The translations under genes and the position numbers were made by a program. A DNA stretch of 64,000 bases, taken from Ricinus communis (Eukaryota > Streptophyta > Magnoliopsida > Malpighiales > Euphorbiaceae). Positions within the stretch are counted from its first letter, which is position 1, and the number at the start of each line of letters is the position of its first letter. A model generated the notes under the pieces. That model did no database searches, had not been told where the DNA came from, and saw only the letters and a list, made by a program, of their open reading frames with translations. This document shows, one piece after another, positions 49,162-61,399 of the stretch. The stretch is taken from the NCBI RefSeq assembly GCF_019578655.1, contig NC_063263.1, positions 25,977,001 through 26,041,000 on the forward strand, given 5' to 3'.

Positions 49162-49800
49162 ATGCGAGCATTACCATATCCTGCAAGGTTGAGACAGGAT
49201 ATGGTGGACAAGCAATACATTAAGTTTCTTAACTTATTTAAGCATCTGAAAATTAACTTACCTTTTGTTGAGGCAATTTCACAGATGCCGAAATACGCCA
49301 AGTTCTTAAAGGAGATTTTGAGCAACAAGAGGAAGTTGGAGGATCTTGGTCAGGTGGTGCTTAATGAGGGTGTTCATTTATTCTCGAACAAGCGCCACTC
49401 AGCGATGAGATCCGGGGAGTTTACTATCCCTTGTATGATTGGTGATTTATCAATTAGTGGTGCATTGGCTGATTTAGGAGCCAGTATTAACTTAATGCCC
49501 ACTAGTTTATTTGCCAAATTAGGGTTGCATGAGCCTAAGCCTACTAGGATGAGTGTCCAATTAGCAGATAGGACTGTTAAAATTCCTAGAGGTATTGTTG
49601 AAGATGTACTTGTAAAGGTAGATAAATTTATCTTTCCTGTAGATTTTGTGGTAATGGATATGGAGGGTGATAGCACTGTGCCTCTTATCCTAGGTAGGCC
49701 TTTCCTAGCTACATCGAGGGCTGTTATCGATGTAAGCGATGGAAAGCTTAAGCTTAGAGTTAATGATGAGACCATTACCTTTGACACAGCCCTTCCATGA
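49162..49800 (+). CDS. Aspartic protease region of inner Athila (long open frame)
   Basis: This 212-codon frame is the longest intact piece of the element. Residues 1 to about 55 hold the gag-protease junction (RLRQDMVDKQYIKFLNLFK, INLPFVEAISQMPKYAKFLK). Residues 80-105 read GEFTIPCMIGDLSISGALA, and the active-site region is ADLGASINLMPTSLFAKLGL, where D-L-G-A replaces the usual D-S/T-G. LILGRPFLATSRAVIDVSDG closes the fold. In intact elements the enzyme cuts the polyprotein. Here it is open but isolated, with upstream gag and downstream pol out of frame. The match in length and motif to Athila protease is strong. Confidence 0.85.
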   Translation: MRALPYPARLRQDMVDKQYIKFLNLFKHLKINLPFVEAISQMPKYAKFLKEILSNKRKLEDLGQVVLNEGVHLFSNKRHSAMRSGEFTIPCMIGDLSISGALADLGASINLMPTSLFAKLGLHEPKPTRMSVQLADRTVKIPRGIVEDVLVKVDKFIFPVDFVVMDMEGDSTVPLILGRPFLATSRAVIDVSDGKLKLRVNDETITFDTALP

Positions 49801-51190
49801 GACAGTCACTGGACTATGATAATACTATATGTTCTATTGATGTGATTGATGATGTGGTTGAGTCCCATTTACAAGAAATTTTATGTTCTGACCCTTTGCA
49901 AGTAGCATTAGCTGAGGATGAGGAGGAGTTGTCCAACGAGCAAGTGTTGGAGCAACTCGTTGTTTTATTAATACGGTAGAGCTTGTCAATGATCCCTATC
50001 TTTTTCTTGGCGAGGTGTCCGGGGTGCGGAAAGTAAAGACTTCATTCGAGGACCCACCAGTTTTAGAATCGGAAGGAGTTACTGAGCCACTTGGTTTATG
50101 CCTTCCTGGATGAAGAGAAGCACTTACCGGTAATCATAGCGGTACCGATCTAACTCCTGAAGAATAAGCCATGCTTGTTGGAAGTTCTAAGGAAGTACAA
50201 GAAGGCCTTTGCTTTCAATATAGCCGATATCCCGGGCATAAATCCAAGTTTCCGCTCTCATAAGATTTCATTGAGGACGAGTTTCGGTACGGTCGTTCAG
50301 CCTCGAAGACGACTCAATCCGAACATGAAAGAAGTGGTAAAGAAGGAGGTAATTAAACTTCTTGATGCAGGTTTGATATATCCCATTTCCCGGCGATTCG
50401 TGGGTTAGTCCCATGCGGGTTGTACCCAAGAAAGGAGGCATCACAGTGGTAAGGAATGAGAAGGATGAGCCGATCCAGACTCGGGGCAGTATGAGGCTTA
50501 GAGTTTGCATTGATTCTGGTAAACCAATGATGCAACTCGGAAGGATCACTTTCCTTTCCTTTCATTGATCGGATGATTGAGCGTTTAGCAGTCACATGTT
50601 TTATTGTTTTCTTGATGGCTTTTCAGGTTACTTTCAGATTCCTATTGCACGAGGACCAAGAGAAGACTACCTTCACACCGCCCTTATAGGACGTTTGCTT
50701 ATAGACGGATGCCATTCGGACTGTGCAATGCAAGGCTACATTCAGTGATGCATGATGGCTATTTTGAGGATATGATTGAGGAGTCTATGGAGGTATTTAT
50801 GGATGACTTCTCTATTTTTGGTAATTCTTTCTCTCTTTGTTTGGCAAACCTTGGTAGCATGTTAGCTAGATGTATTGAGGCTAACTTGGTACTAAACTGG
50901 GAAAAATGTCATTTCTTGGTGAGAGGGGATTGTTTTAGGGCATAAGATCTCTCAGGCTAGGATGGAGGTGGATAGAGCTAAAGTAGAAGTAATATCTAAG
51001 CTACCTCCTCCTAGTTCTGTAAAATGTTAGGAGTTTTACGGGCCATGCGGGGTTTTATAGGAGATTTATTAGAGATTTTTCTAAGATTGCTAGGCCCTCA
51101 CTCAATTGTTAGTTAAGGATGTACCTTTTATTTTTTATGATGCATGCATGGCGACTTTTGAGTTACTTAAGAAACTTAACTCATTGATCA
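49797..51190 (+). pseudogene. Reverse transcriptase of inner Athila, frameshifted
   Basis: After a short acidic linker (49797-49979), readings give LRKYKKAFAFNIADIPGINP, NMKEVVKKEVIKLLDAGLIY, VVPKKGGITVVRNEKDE, RVCID, DATRKDHFPLSFIDRMIERL, DGFSGYFQIPIA, FAYRRMPFGLCNA, then MEVFMDDFSIFGNSF (the FMDD active site, about 50790-50820) and LVLNWEKCHFLV. All standard RT blocks are therefore present, but several small frame changes split them. Confidence 0.85.
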
Positions 51191-51194
51191 TGGT

Positions 51195-51552
51195 TTCTCT
51201 TGATTGAAATTGCCTTAAACCGATCTGCGATGCTAGTGATTATGCGATTGGAGCTGTGCTTGGGCCGGAGGATTGAAAGAAGTTTCAACCTATTTACTAC
51301 GCTAGCAAGACCTTGGCGGGGAGCCCAGGAACACTACACCACCACAGGAGAAGGAGTTATTGGCGGTTGTTTACGCCTTGACAAGTTTAGATCATACCTT
51401 GTTCTCTCTAAAACCATTGTCTTCACGGACCACTCGGCATTGAGGTACTTATTCACGAAAATGATGCGAAACCAAGATTGATTCGGTGGATTCTTTTATT
51501 CTGAGGAATTTGACATCGAGATCAAGGATAAGAAGGGCGGCGGAGAATCAGC
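51195..51552 (+). pseudogene. RNase H of inner Athila
   Basis: Readings give CDASDYAIGAVLG (first catalytic Asp, split over a frame), YYASKTLAG, EKELLAVVYAL in a shifted frame, then LDKFRSYLVLSKTIVFTDHS and ALRYLFTKMMRNQD. The third catalytic Asp is in the FTDHSAL motif. The following piece, RWILLLQEFDIEIKDKKG-like, is broken by a stop after the first Asp of LIRW. Confidence 0.8.
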
Positions 51553-52865
51553 GTGGACCATTTATCGAGATTGGAAAATCCTCACTTAGATGCACTTGAT
51601 GAGGCGACCATAGATGATCGATTTCCGGAAGAACATTTGTATGTCACTCGGTATACACTGATACTCCCTGGTTTTCCCGATTATGCTAACTATTTGGTTG
51701 CTAGGGTTCTACCAAAGGGTATGACGTGTCGACGAAAGAAGAAATTCTTTCTTGATTTGAAATACTATATTTGGGAAGATCCCTTTTGTTTAAAGTATGT
51801 GCGGATCGGGTGATTCGCCGTTGTGTATATGGCGAGGAGACTCTCCAAATATTGAAGCAATGCCATGAGGGACCCATTGGAGGTCATCAAGCGTGAAACC
51901 ATCTGCGAGGAAGGTGCTAGAGGCGGGATTCTATTGGCCTACGCTCTTCCAAGATGCATGGAAATTTGTTAAGGTTTGTGACCCTTGCCGGTAGCGGTAA
52001 TATCTCTTCTCGTGATGAGATGCCCCAAACCAGTGTGCAAGTCGTTGAGATTTTTGATGTCCGGGGCATCGACTTCATGGGACCCTTTCCCTCTTCGTAT
52101 GGTAATAAGTACATTCCGGTTCTTTGTTGAATATTTTTCTAAGTGGCACGGAAGCTCGGTATGTGCCCGATGATGCTAGGGTTGTCTGCAGGTTCCTTAA
52201 GCGATTGTTTGCTAGGTTTGGCATACCTAGGGGCGCTTATTAGTGATAGAGGAACACATTTCGCAACACCCAATTAGAGAAAGTACTTAAGCGATGCGGA
52301 GTTACTCATCGGTTCTCTACTCCCTATCACCCCCGGACTAGTGGGGCGGTTGAGGTAACTAATAGGGGTATTAAACGTATTTTAGAGAGAACCATTAGTA
52401 CCGGTGGAAGGACTGGACTCTTAAGTTAGATGATGCATTATGGGGCGTTTAGAATTTGCTTTTAGGACATCTATAGGTTTTACGCTCTATCGCCTTGTTT
52501 ATGGAAAGTCATGTCATTTGCACATTGAGTTAGAGCATAGGGCACTTTGGGCCCTTAGAACTTGTAACTTTGATATTGATTCTGCGGGTAAGGAGCGGCA
52601 ATGGCGGTGAGTGAGCTAGATGAGTGGCGCCCGTGATGTCGAAAACTCCTCAACTTACAAAGCAAGGACTAAGAAATGGCATTATCAAAGGATTCGTGAG
52701 CCTAAGGAATTTCAGGTTGGGGATCGAGTGTTGCTTTACAACTCTCACCTTCGTCTGTTTCCTGGAAAGCTACAGACTCGTTGGTCTGGACCATTTCAGA
52801 TCGGACAAGTCTTTCCATATGGAGTGGTAGAGTTGCATCATCCAGAGAAGGGAACTTCAAAGTGA
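51553..52865 (+). pseudogene. Integrase of inner Athila
   Basis: An open stretch (51553-51813) links RNase H to integrase: DHLSRLENPHLDALDEATID and FPDYANYLVARVLPKGMTCR. The HHCC domain follows in pieces ([11 protein letters not shown] near 51865, VCDPC near 51975), then the core: [18 protein letters not shown] (first Asp), GTHFRN, and TPYHPRTSGAVEVTNRGIK (Glu in the SGAVEV helix, with minor frame changes). The C-terminal stretch (52620-52865) reads YQRIREPKEFQVGDRVLLYN and RLFPGKLQTRWSGPFQIGQV. It is complete in extent but not in frame. Confidence 0.85.
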
Positions 52866-54039
52866 GCGGCCATCGGCTAAAGCGATATCATTGTAACTCG
52901 TTGGATAGTGAGCAACGAGTTGACCTGGCTTTGTATGCACAGAAAGGGTGATCCGAATGAGTCACGCTTAAGACTCTGCAAATAAGCACTTCTGTACATT
53001 CGACTTGGATTATACTTTCATGTTTTTAATTAGTTGTGATTGTTTCATTATTTTTATTTGACTTTATTATAGTTGCTTAAAAATAATTAGGTTAATTTTA
53101 ATTTTTCGGACTTATAGAATCAAAGAGGACAAACTCTTCCGTTTGACCATATCTACTTGTTTAATGATCTAATTACATGCATATGTGTTAATTATAGGTA
53201 TGGGGGCAAGGCGACTCGAAGTCGAAAAGGCAAGCCGAACACTCCGTCGCTTCACCACGCTTTCGTGGCCATCACGCACGATCACCGCCATCTTGATGAG
53301 CGGCCGAGTCAAGACCGTGTTGAAGGATAAAGTAATTGTCACGCGGCAAAGGCACGGACACAACCCTAGGCCCGGTCTTTGGAAGCATGGCCGTGCCAAT
53401 GCCTGTGCCAAGGAGCATCCAAAGAAGGCTAAAGGATCAGCACGGGCTGAGTCCTAGCCGTGTTAATTAGCATGGCCTTACCCTCACCCCTGCTGAAACC
53501 GTGCCTATAAGAAGTGGAGGCCTCCGAAAATTTTGCTTCCCTTTTGTTTTTCTTAGCTCAAAGGTGTTGTTCTTATACCCCTATCTCACCCTTCTCACTT
53601 TCCTAAGCGAACTCAGGTAAGTCCCTTCATTTGTTGCATTATATTATTTTATTATTATTATGATTTCACTTATATTTTAGACATATACTTTTGTTAGGAC
53701 ATGCTAGGATATTTTGGTGGCTCTATATTGTAACTATACGACCTTGGTTAGGTTAATCTACATTAGTTGTTGTGTTTGTGGTGTAGTTGGTTATGAAATT
53801 GATAAGTGTGGGGTTTTGGTGGAAATAAAATGTGCCTCTGACATGCAAAGCATGAATAATGTTTAGATTTAAATTGCAATTGCTGGTTCATGATAAATTA
53901 GATTGATATATATCGGTTTATTAGTTTATACAAGTTTTGGTTAGTCGAAGTATAATCATTATGCTGTTGATTCGGTAGATTATTTCTTTCATTAACTTGA
54001 ATTTTCACAAAAAACTAATAATTCGTTGCATTAGGTGAT
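52866..54039 (+). other. Spacer between integrase and the extra ORF of inner Athila
   Basis: Starts after the integrase tail. It includes a CG-rich part (53190-53520), where 80-90 codon open stretches on both strands overlap and give no recognisable domain, and an AT-rich part (53600-54030). It may contain the end of pol and a leader for the next ORF. Confidence 0.4.
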
Positions 54040-55506
54040 ATGACGGACCGCGATAAATCTCGTAGAAAGCAAACCGAAGCGTTGCTACCGTGGCGATCGC
54101 GTGGTGAAGGAACGTCTTCCTCCATGCGAACCGGCACTTCCACCTCCACCACCACGGCAAATAGTCCGAGCCTCGGAGAGCACTACTGTGAATCCATCCA
54201 CACGGCCCTCATCGATTGTGGACATTCCCTAATGCGGACAATGAAAGTAGATTCCAAGTCATGAGATGGAAGCAAATGATGGCGGGCCGTTGCATAGACT
54301 TCACATCCCTAGAGAGTGGGATTGGCTCGAGATGTGCACATGACCGAGACTCGCCATATGCGAGATTCTTTGACATCATTGAGCCAACCTACCGTGAGCT
54401 TACAATCGAGTTCCTCGGCACCTTCTTCCTGCGTGACGGATCCTGGCCCGGCATCGACTGATGCAATTTATTTTAGGCTTGGGGAAGGGAGTTCACGATG
54501 TCGGTCCCACAATTTGGAATGCATTTGGGATTATGGGTGAACAAGAAATTTTGGGGGAGGAGTATCGGGGTTGTCTCTACATCCACCCAATTTCATATGA
54601 CGCCATGTGGGATTCATTGGTAATGAGGCCGGGAAACATACTACCCAAGCGGGTCTAAGGCATCTAGCCTCTGGGACCATCTCGCTACATTCATACCCTA
54701 CTAGCTTACACCATTCTGGTGAGAGGTTTTGGGCGATCCACGATGTCTTTATTCTCTGGGCTATGCAACATTGGAAGAAGCTAGACTTAGGATATTTATT
54801 GGCTCGCCAAGTCCGTTCATTTATAGTAGACACCCGGAAGAAGATGCATTATTGTTTCCCGGTCCGAGTATGTGACTAGGTTAGCTAAGAGACTAGATGT
54901 ATTGGACATTTGTCGGAGCTTTCAAATATTGGTGACATGACACCACTAGGGATCGGACAAATGATCAACATGCGGATGATCACGGCCACTAGACATCCAC
55001 ATGGTATTGAATATAGGCTCGTGAGCACTGAATAGTCGGGGGCTAGAGGCGGCAGAGGAGCCCAACATCCGCCGTGGGATTACGGATGTTAGGATTCCTA
55101 ACCCGACTAGAGTGTTTATGCCTTCATCCGGAGCCTCATCCTCTCATTCGGTGAGAGCCATCGGCGTCCGGATCGGTGCTTTGGTAGGCCGTCTAGATCG
55201 AGTCTGCGATCTGCCAGCTGACAATACCAGTTTGTGCGGTTTCAAAAAGCGAAGTTTAGGCGGTTGAACAGTACACTTCAGCAGTTCTGAGTGGTTTAGA
55301 AAGACAGGCCACTCGGGCGGACTTCATAGTAGTGCGATTCAAAGATGCAAGAGGTCGGAGCACAAAATCAACGGCTCATTGATGAGATGGAGTTCGATTT
55401 GGCGACATGCTTCACAGACCACGATCCACCACCGCAACCTCCCTCGGCAAATTTCCACCTTTAAACTTCCGCAGTGATCCAACCGGTGAGGATACATCGT
55501 CGTGAG
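54040..55506 (+). pseudogene. Extra ORF after integrase (Athila ORF / plant transposon-protein type)
   Basis: The start is MTDRDKSRRKQTEALLPWRS (ATG at 54040), followed by a Ser/Thr-rich stretch. After a frame change there is ARFFDIIEPTYRELTIEFLG, matching the (T)YRELTLEFLSTF landmark of this ORF family, then a segment with IYFRLG, IWNAFGIMGEQEILGEEYRG and SYDAMWDSL. Later parts are HSSGERFWAIHDVFILWAMQ, LDLGYLLARQ and GMTPLGIGQMINMRM-like pieces. Athila elements carry an ORF downstream of pol, sometimes called env-like; I see no membrane segment here. Function is not established for the family. Several frameshifts break it. Confidence 0.6.
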
Positions 55507-57185
55507 ACTCCTAGCGGAAAAAAAAATTGTGATATTTTCCTCCATCCTTTTTCTTTATTTTTTTATTTTTTATTTATTATTTATTTATTTATTTATTTTC
55601 TTTCAATTTGTTATCTCCTTTTACTTTCTTGCTTGTAGCTTGTTTACTTTTATGTTATTTCCTTGCACTTGTTTGTTTATGTTAAGTAGAACACTATGCC
55701 TTTTTTAATTAAAACAAAAAAGAAAAAAAATTCAGCATGATCTTCCATAACCATAATGTGTGAATTATATGCTTCCTCAGTCTAAATCTCTCTAACACTG
55801 TGGACAGTGTTATACTAAAATGTGGGGTAGGGACCTACCGATGTTGTGCCTATCTTGAGTTTTGTTTTAATTAAGTAGTTGATGACTTTTTTCTCCTTTG
55901 AATGGATTCCCTTATAGCTTTTATCGAACCTTGTTTGGAAGAAGGCAATGAATAAATCTCTCAACTACAATCCAGCTAGGTAAAAGTGGTATTTTTCCTT
56001 AATTCTTCCATATTACTTTATCGTAGATATAGAACACTTATTAATATTACGCTTATTATTGTGATTGACTGTTTAAACTTTGGGTTGAGAATTCATGCAA
56101 TTTTAAATCACTCGAATGGTGAGATTTTGAGCCAATTGGTGCATTACTATTATGCTCCCTTTTCTTTCATTAGTGAGCATTTCGGAATCTCTGTTTCTAG
56201 AACTTGCTACGATATCATTGAGATTACATGAATTGTCAATAATCGTGAGATGATTTGGGCACTTAGGATTTACACAATTTGGCCAAAAGCCTAACCCTAT
56301 TTTTCCCTTAGTGAACCAATTTTGAGCCTTAGCCATTCCTTTCGTGACAATAATAACAGTGACACTCATCTTATCACTTCTATTCATTTGACCATTCTTT
56401 CTACCATTGTTGCTGGAAATTATATAAGTTATGCTACATTTTACTTTGGATCAATCTGCATTCATATATTTCACTAAGTTGCTAGATTTTTCATAGATGC
56501 TCCCTTCAATTATCGTATGTGTCAATAACCAACAACTCCTACATAAGCTGTTGTAATATATATACATAGTATATATATTTATAAAAAAAAAAGAAAAAGA
56601 AAAAGTAGAAAGTATTAATTTAGTTCATTTCGAGCATCATCTTATTTTTAGAGCAACTTAGTGTTCATTTTGGTACAACACTTGATCTTTCATTACTTTC
56701 TTGCATTACTTGCTTAACTTCCAGCAACTTGTAGCCTACTTTCCATATTTATACGTACCTTACCTTAACCCCATTACAACCTGGCTCAAGACCCTTTGAT
56801 CATGATTATTGATTATTTTGTAGTAGTGGAGATTGAATCCATAAGCAAGCCTATGGTAAGCACTTTTTCTGTATTTTTGCGTTGAGAGCTTGGAGATCTT
56901 CTTTCACCTATATACACTTGTGTGTTTTGAGTGATATCTTGTGAGGCATGATTCTCAATTTCTTAATTTAGATGGTTTATCATTTTAACTTTAGCAACTT
57001 TATTAAGTTTGCTCTTTCTCTTAAGGATTTAGTGATTTGGGGATTTTGGGAAAAATCATTACGGAGTTTTGAAATTTATTTTGAGCTAACCTCCTGCAAT
57101 GCGATTGATTGAGTTATTTGATATCTTTTGAGGAGTGAGTTGTAAATTGCTTGAGGACAAGCAAAAGTTTAAGCATGGGGTAATT
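55507..57185 (+). other. 3' UTR of inner Athila with purine tract
   Basis: A T-rich run (55545-55620) gives meaningless hydrophobic frames. From about 55730 onward the sequence matches the 43864-45350 region of the outer copy in inverted orientation. It ends with GCATGGGGTAATT beside the 3' LTR, a likely polypurine-type primer for plus-strand synthesis. Confidence 0.7.
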
Positions 57186-58688
57186 TGATAAGCATCATAC
57201 TACACATGTTTTCATGCCCGATTGTTCACATTTTTATGCATGATTATCCCGTTTTATGCTAGAATCACTGTCTTTTGTTTCCCTTTTCGTTTTAGGTCAT
57301 TTCGAAGGACACCATCGAATTGTCGAGGGAAATCACGTGTGATTACGGAGCAAAATCCATTAAATTGGGCGAGAACAAGCACCCCGAGGGTTGAGCACGG
57401 CCTGGACTCCCGTGGTCTTTGAATTATCAAGAGGCTATCCCCAATTGTGCCATTTCGGCGCATGACTTACAGCCACCACGGCCTCCGTACGGCCTATAGT
57501 GGATCGGCACCGCCTTGGGCACGGTCCGGAAGGAGTCGGCACCGGCCAGGCAACGACTGTGGTGGCTCAAGACCTGAACGGACTCCATGATTCGACATAG
57601 CACGGACTCGGCCAGGCGTCTTGAATCATCACGACTGGACTCGTACGTCTTGAATCAACTATATAGGCGATTTTGAATTCTAATTGAAGGGGATGATTTT
57701 TGGACTCAATTCCAAGACACACACTTAATCAAATATTTCCTATACCTCAATTGTAGACTGGAGAGATCAATTTTCATCAATTGAAGAGGGATTCCACTTA
57801 TTCCAACATCGAATTGAAGATCAAGACAAACTTTGGGAGCATTCAAGAGGCAACTAGGGTTTGAGATTTTGAATTTGCAAATTTAGGGTTTCTCATTCGA
57901 CTTGAAAGAGAAGGGTGTACATACCTTTAATTTGTTTTTCCTTATTTTGTTCTTTAATTGCTTTGACTATGAACATGAGCGTACTAGATCTTTTGAATCC
58001 ATTAGGGTTCACCTTTGTTGATGGATTATGCTTAATTGTTAGTTTTTATAATTGTCATTCTTGCAATCTTCTTGCTATTCAGTAATAAAAGTTTGATGCA
58101 GTCAATTTGAGACGTTGGATTAATTGTTTATTAGGTTGTTTCTTGACATTGAGAAATGCTTGTTACAACTGGATTTTGAATAGTAAGGACTGGTAGTTAA
58201 CACTTAGAGATGAGGTTGATTTACTCGTCGGATTAAGAACTAACAACTCTTAATAGTCTTAAATCATACTTAATGCTAATTTGTAGTAATATGATAGGAA
58301 GAGATTCCATTAGGTTAGTGCAGGGTTTAGGAATCCGGTAAGCTCGAGAGAGGAACCGGGTTCAATTCGGAGATTTAGCACGGGTAAGCAAGATCGGCAA
58401 TCCATAAAATTCATCTTTAGAATTCCATCACTTAGGCTCCCTTTTGGATTTATTTCTCTCTTTACAATTGTCTTTTAATTGTCCATTGTTGTCCTTCATT
58501 TACTTAATTGCACTCATAACCATTAGCTGGTATGTTAGAACTTTCACACCCTATTTCGGACTAGATAACATAGCGGTAGTAACTCTAGGTTCACCCGATC
58601 TCCAGGGATACGACCTTGATACTCACTAGTGCTAGGCTGCATCGGTAGGTTCACTGCCTTAGGTGTAGGTTGCATAAAGAGCCCATCA
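57186..58688 (+). repeat. 3' LTR of inner Athila (1503 bp)
   Basis: Starts TGATAAGCATCATACTACAC and ends GAGCCCATCA, followed by GTGAC. It is 42 bp longer than its 5' partner; the extra bases are spread over several small differences, mainly in the CG-rich section 57390-57660. Confidence 0.93.
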
Positions 58689-58693
58689 GTGAC
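58689..58693. other. Right target-site duplication of inner Athila
   Basis: GTGAC, the copy of 45948-45952. Outer Athila sequence continues after it. Confidence 0.95.
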
Positions 58694-59340
58694 CTGTCAA
58701 AAACAAACTTGCAACTACCCTTCTCGGGTCTATCACAGCACAAAGTCTCATATTGATACAAGTTATTTTTTTTCAGATGAATAACACATACTAGTAGGGG
58801 AAGAAACATGTATAGCATCATCCATTTGTACATCTTGTGGTTGTGTATTACATGCAAGATCAATTCCATCAATACAACAAATGGCATGAACATGGTCGGT
58901 GGAAGAACTATCAAATGAGGGTAAACTAAAAGTGACACGGTCGTCCCTACATTAAGTTCTAACTTCCCCTCAAATCACGTCTATTTTAGCTCTACCGTGT
59001 AGCGGAAAGGTCTCCCCAAAATTAATGGTACACCATGCTCATTGTCCATATCCAAAACCACAAAGTCCACAGGGAATATGAACTTATCTACCTTAACTAG
59101 CACATTTTCCACAATTCCCTAGGAAGCTTAGCAGGCGGTCGACTAATTGAATGCACATCCTAGTGGATTTTGCCTCCCCAAACCTAGCTTATTGAACAAA
59201 CTAGTGGGCATGACATTTATGCTAGCCCCCAAATCAGCTAATGCATCATCAACACATAAATTACCTAAAGTGCAGGGAATAGTAAAACTCCACGGATCGT
59301 GACGTTCTCTGGCAACTTGCTCCGAAATACCGCTAAGCAC
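58694..59340 (-). pseudogene. Protease region of outer Athila and following stretch
   Basis: The 59143-59340 stretch reads ISEQVARERHDPWSFTIPCT, LGNLCVDDALADLGASINVM and PTSLFNKLGLG, with the same DLGA active site as the inner copy. Downstream on the minus strand, after a frame change near 59140, pieces match the remainder of the fold (near 58980-59080: [15 protein letters not shown], then GRPF). The 58651-58938 frame has no clear domain. Confidence 0.75.
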
Positions 59341-61106
59341 TCCTCATTAAAATTTGAACATAGGCGACCTCCTCCAACTTCCTTTCTCCGCTAAGTATGT
59401 CCTTTAAGAACTTAGCATACTTGACATCTGCTCAATGCATCAATAAAAGGCAAGTTAATATGCAATTGTCTAAAAATATCTAAAAACTTATCTTGAATCG
59501 CTCTTTCGCCTCAGCTTGTTTAGCTCTAGCAGGGATAAGGAATCTTAGGTTGATATTCCCTGACCGAATTGATTTCACCTTTTGTCCCTCAGGTTCCCTA
59601 ACCTTACCGCTTGCCTTAACGCATCAATAGTGGCGTCATAAAAAACAGGCTTAGAAGGAGGCTGAAACTAACTTACGAACGCGAAATGATGGCGTTCACG
59701 TGCTCCCCTAAGACCTGGTGCTCGGAGAGCTCCTTGGTGCCTTCGGACAACATCTTAGAGATTTGGCCAATCTGGGTCTCCAAGTTCTGAATCGAGGCCT
59801 GCAGGTTCCTAAGTGCACTATCAGTTTGCTGGAACCTCATCTCCGTAGACGTCACAAACTTCATCATAAGCTCCTCTAAATTTAACTTCTTTTCTGGTAG
59901 AGGAGGAGCTTGTGCAGGCCCAGTTGAATGTTGCCGTACTTGATGAAGTCTCCGAAAACCAGGTGGACCACAGAGCGTTATTGTTCCTCCAACTGAAGTT
60001 GGGATGATTGCGCCACCCAGGGTTGTATGTATTGCTATAAGGATTGTTCTGTTGCCTTTGGGCATTCCCATATAATTAACCTGTTCAACATCAAAAGACA
60101 TAGCAGAATTAGATGGAAAAGTAGTAGAGGATGAAGCAAACATACCTCCCGCTGCAGACAGTTCGCTAACGTGTCGGGCCACCATAAAACTCGCATAGCG
60201 TTATTGATGAACCTGCATCTGAGTTGGTCGATCTTCTGGCTAAAGCTCCGCTTGAGCCGCCAAGGTTCTTTAGAGTCCACTTGGTTGACCACTCCCGCCT
60301 TCCTGGTCGGCTCTAGAGGATTGCCAACGATAGTTGTTCATGGCCATTTCCTCTATCGTTTGAGCACCTTTCGGGCGTCTTACTATTTAGCGCCCCACTG
60401 CAAGCATCCACCATCGCCTCATTGCAAGGTTCAACCCACGTAGAAGGTCCGAACTGTATCCACCGCGGCAATCCGTGATGTGGGCGGCATCTCAAAAGAT
60501 CTTTAAATCTCTCCCATGCATCGACATGCTTTCATCATCAAACCGCACAAAAGAAGATATGTCATTTCTAAGTTTAGCAGTTTTAGCGGGAGGAAAATAC
60601 TTATATAAATTGTTTTCGGCCAACGCCTTCCAAGTAGTGATCGTCTGTTGTGGAAGAGATTGCAGCCATCTCTTTGCTCTGTCCCTCAAGGAAAATGGAA
60701 ACAATCTCAGCCTAATGGCATCATCGGTTGTTCCATTTATCTTGAATGTGTCACAAATCTCCAAAAAGTTGGAGATATGTGCATTGGGATCCTCGCTGGG
60801 CAATCCTCCAAATTGCACGCTTTGCTGGATCATCTGGATAACATTGGCCTTTATCTCAAAATTATTGGCCGCTGTGGAATTGACTATACTCGTTTTCGTC
60901 CCATCTAAAGATGGTCAAGCAAACTCGTACATCGTCTTCTGATCGTCGTTGGCCTGGGGGTCATGGTTTTCCATCGTGTCTAGTCTATCCACAGGTACCT
61001 CAGCCTCAATCTCCTCCTCTTCTAATTGCAACCTCTTCCTTAAGAGTCCGAGGATCGCCTGGATCGGATAGAGCTTTATAAGATTCGAGTTTGAGCTCCC
61101 GGTCAT
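59341..61106 (-). pseudogene. Gag of outer Athila
   Basis: Starts with the ATG at 61106: MTGSSNSNLIKLYPIQAILG, then RLDTMENHDPQANDDQK. After a stop near 60915, an open stretch (60492-60833) carries the capsid: [80 protein letters not shown]. Further frames (60035-60292, 59673-60185) give the tail, including LEELMMKFVTSTEMRFQQTD and SIQNLETQIGQISKMLSEGT. The rest to 59341 is a linker before protease. It has fewer breaks than the inner copy but is still broken. Confidence 0.8.
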
Positions 61107-61256
61107 AAACTACACCAAGCCGAAAGTCCACACAACCACCAATCAACAAAAACAATATAATAATAAATAATAAATAATAAAAAAATAAAAAAATAAAAAA
61201 TAAAAAATAAATAAAGAATAAATGAATAAACAAATAATGACTAAATTAACACAAAA
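61107..61256 (-). other. Inner part of the outer Athila 5' leader
   Basis: A low-complexity TTTA-rich run (minus strand) is followed by a GTGTGGACTTTCGG block shared with the inner copy (47553-47570). The shared sequence stops at ACACAAAA (61249-61256), the left edge of the organelle-like insertion. Hydrophobic frames read across the run are artefacts. Confidence 0.7.
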
Positions 61257-61399
61257 GCTTCTGCATAATTTCCTTCGGATTGAGCAGACATCCGTTACGG
61301 TCGTCATTCGATTCAAAGAAAGGGTTCTTATGCAGACGTAAATATGATATATGATATATAAGTAAATGGACAAGCCTACCAACGCATAAAAGTTCCGAT

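Larger units (their letters stand above)
45953..58688 (+). mobile_element. Inner, complete plus-strand Athila-type Gypsy element (12.7 kb)
   Basis: Two LTRs, a gag-protease-RT-RNase H-integrase order, an extra ORF after integrase, and a 3' UTR with a purine-rich tract are all present. The perfect 5-bp target duplication GTGAC flanks it, and the outer Athila resumes on both sides. The order and DLGASIN protease motif place it in the Athila lineage. Coding regions are full-length in extent but split by dozens of small frameshifts, and the PBS is unrecognisable, so the copy as written could not function. Confidence 0.93.

Noticed and set aside
49374..49787. 137-codon minus-strand frame opposite the Athila protease
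   Set aside because: The plus strand carries the protease motifs; this is its shadow.
61137..61250. Hydrophobic minus-strand frames suggesting membrane proteins
   Set aside because: They come from a low-complexity TTTA-rich run in the Athila leader; the same applies to the frame at 55502-55708.
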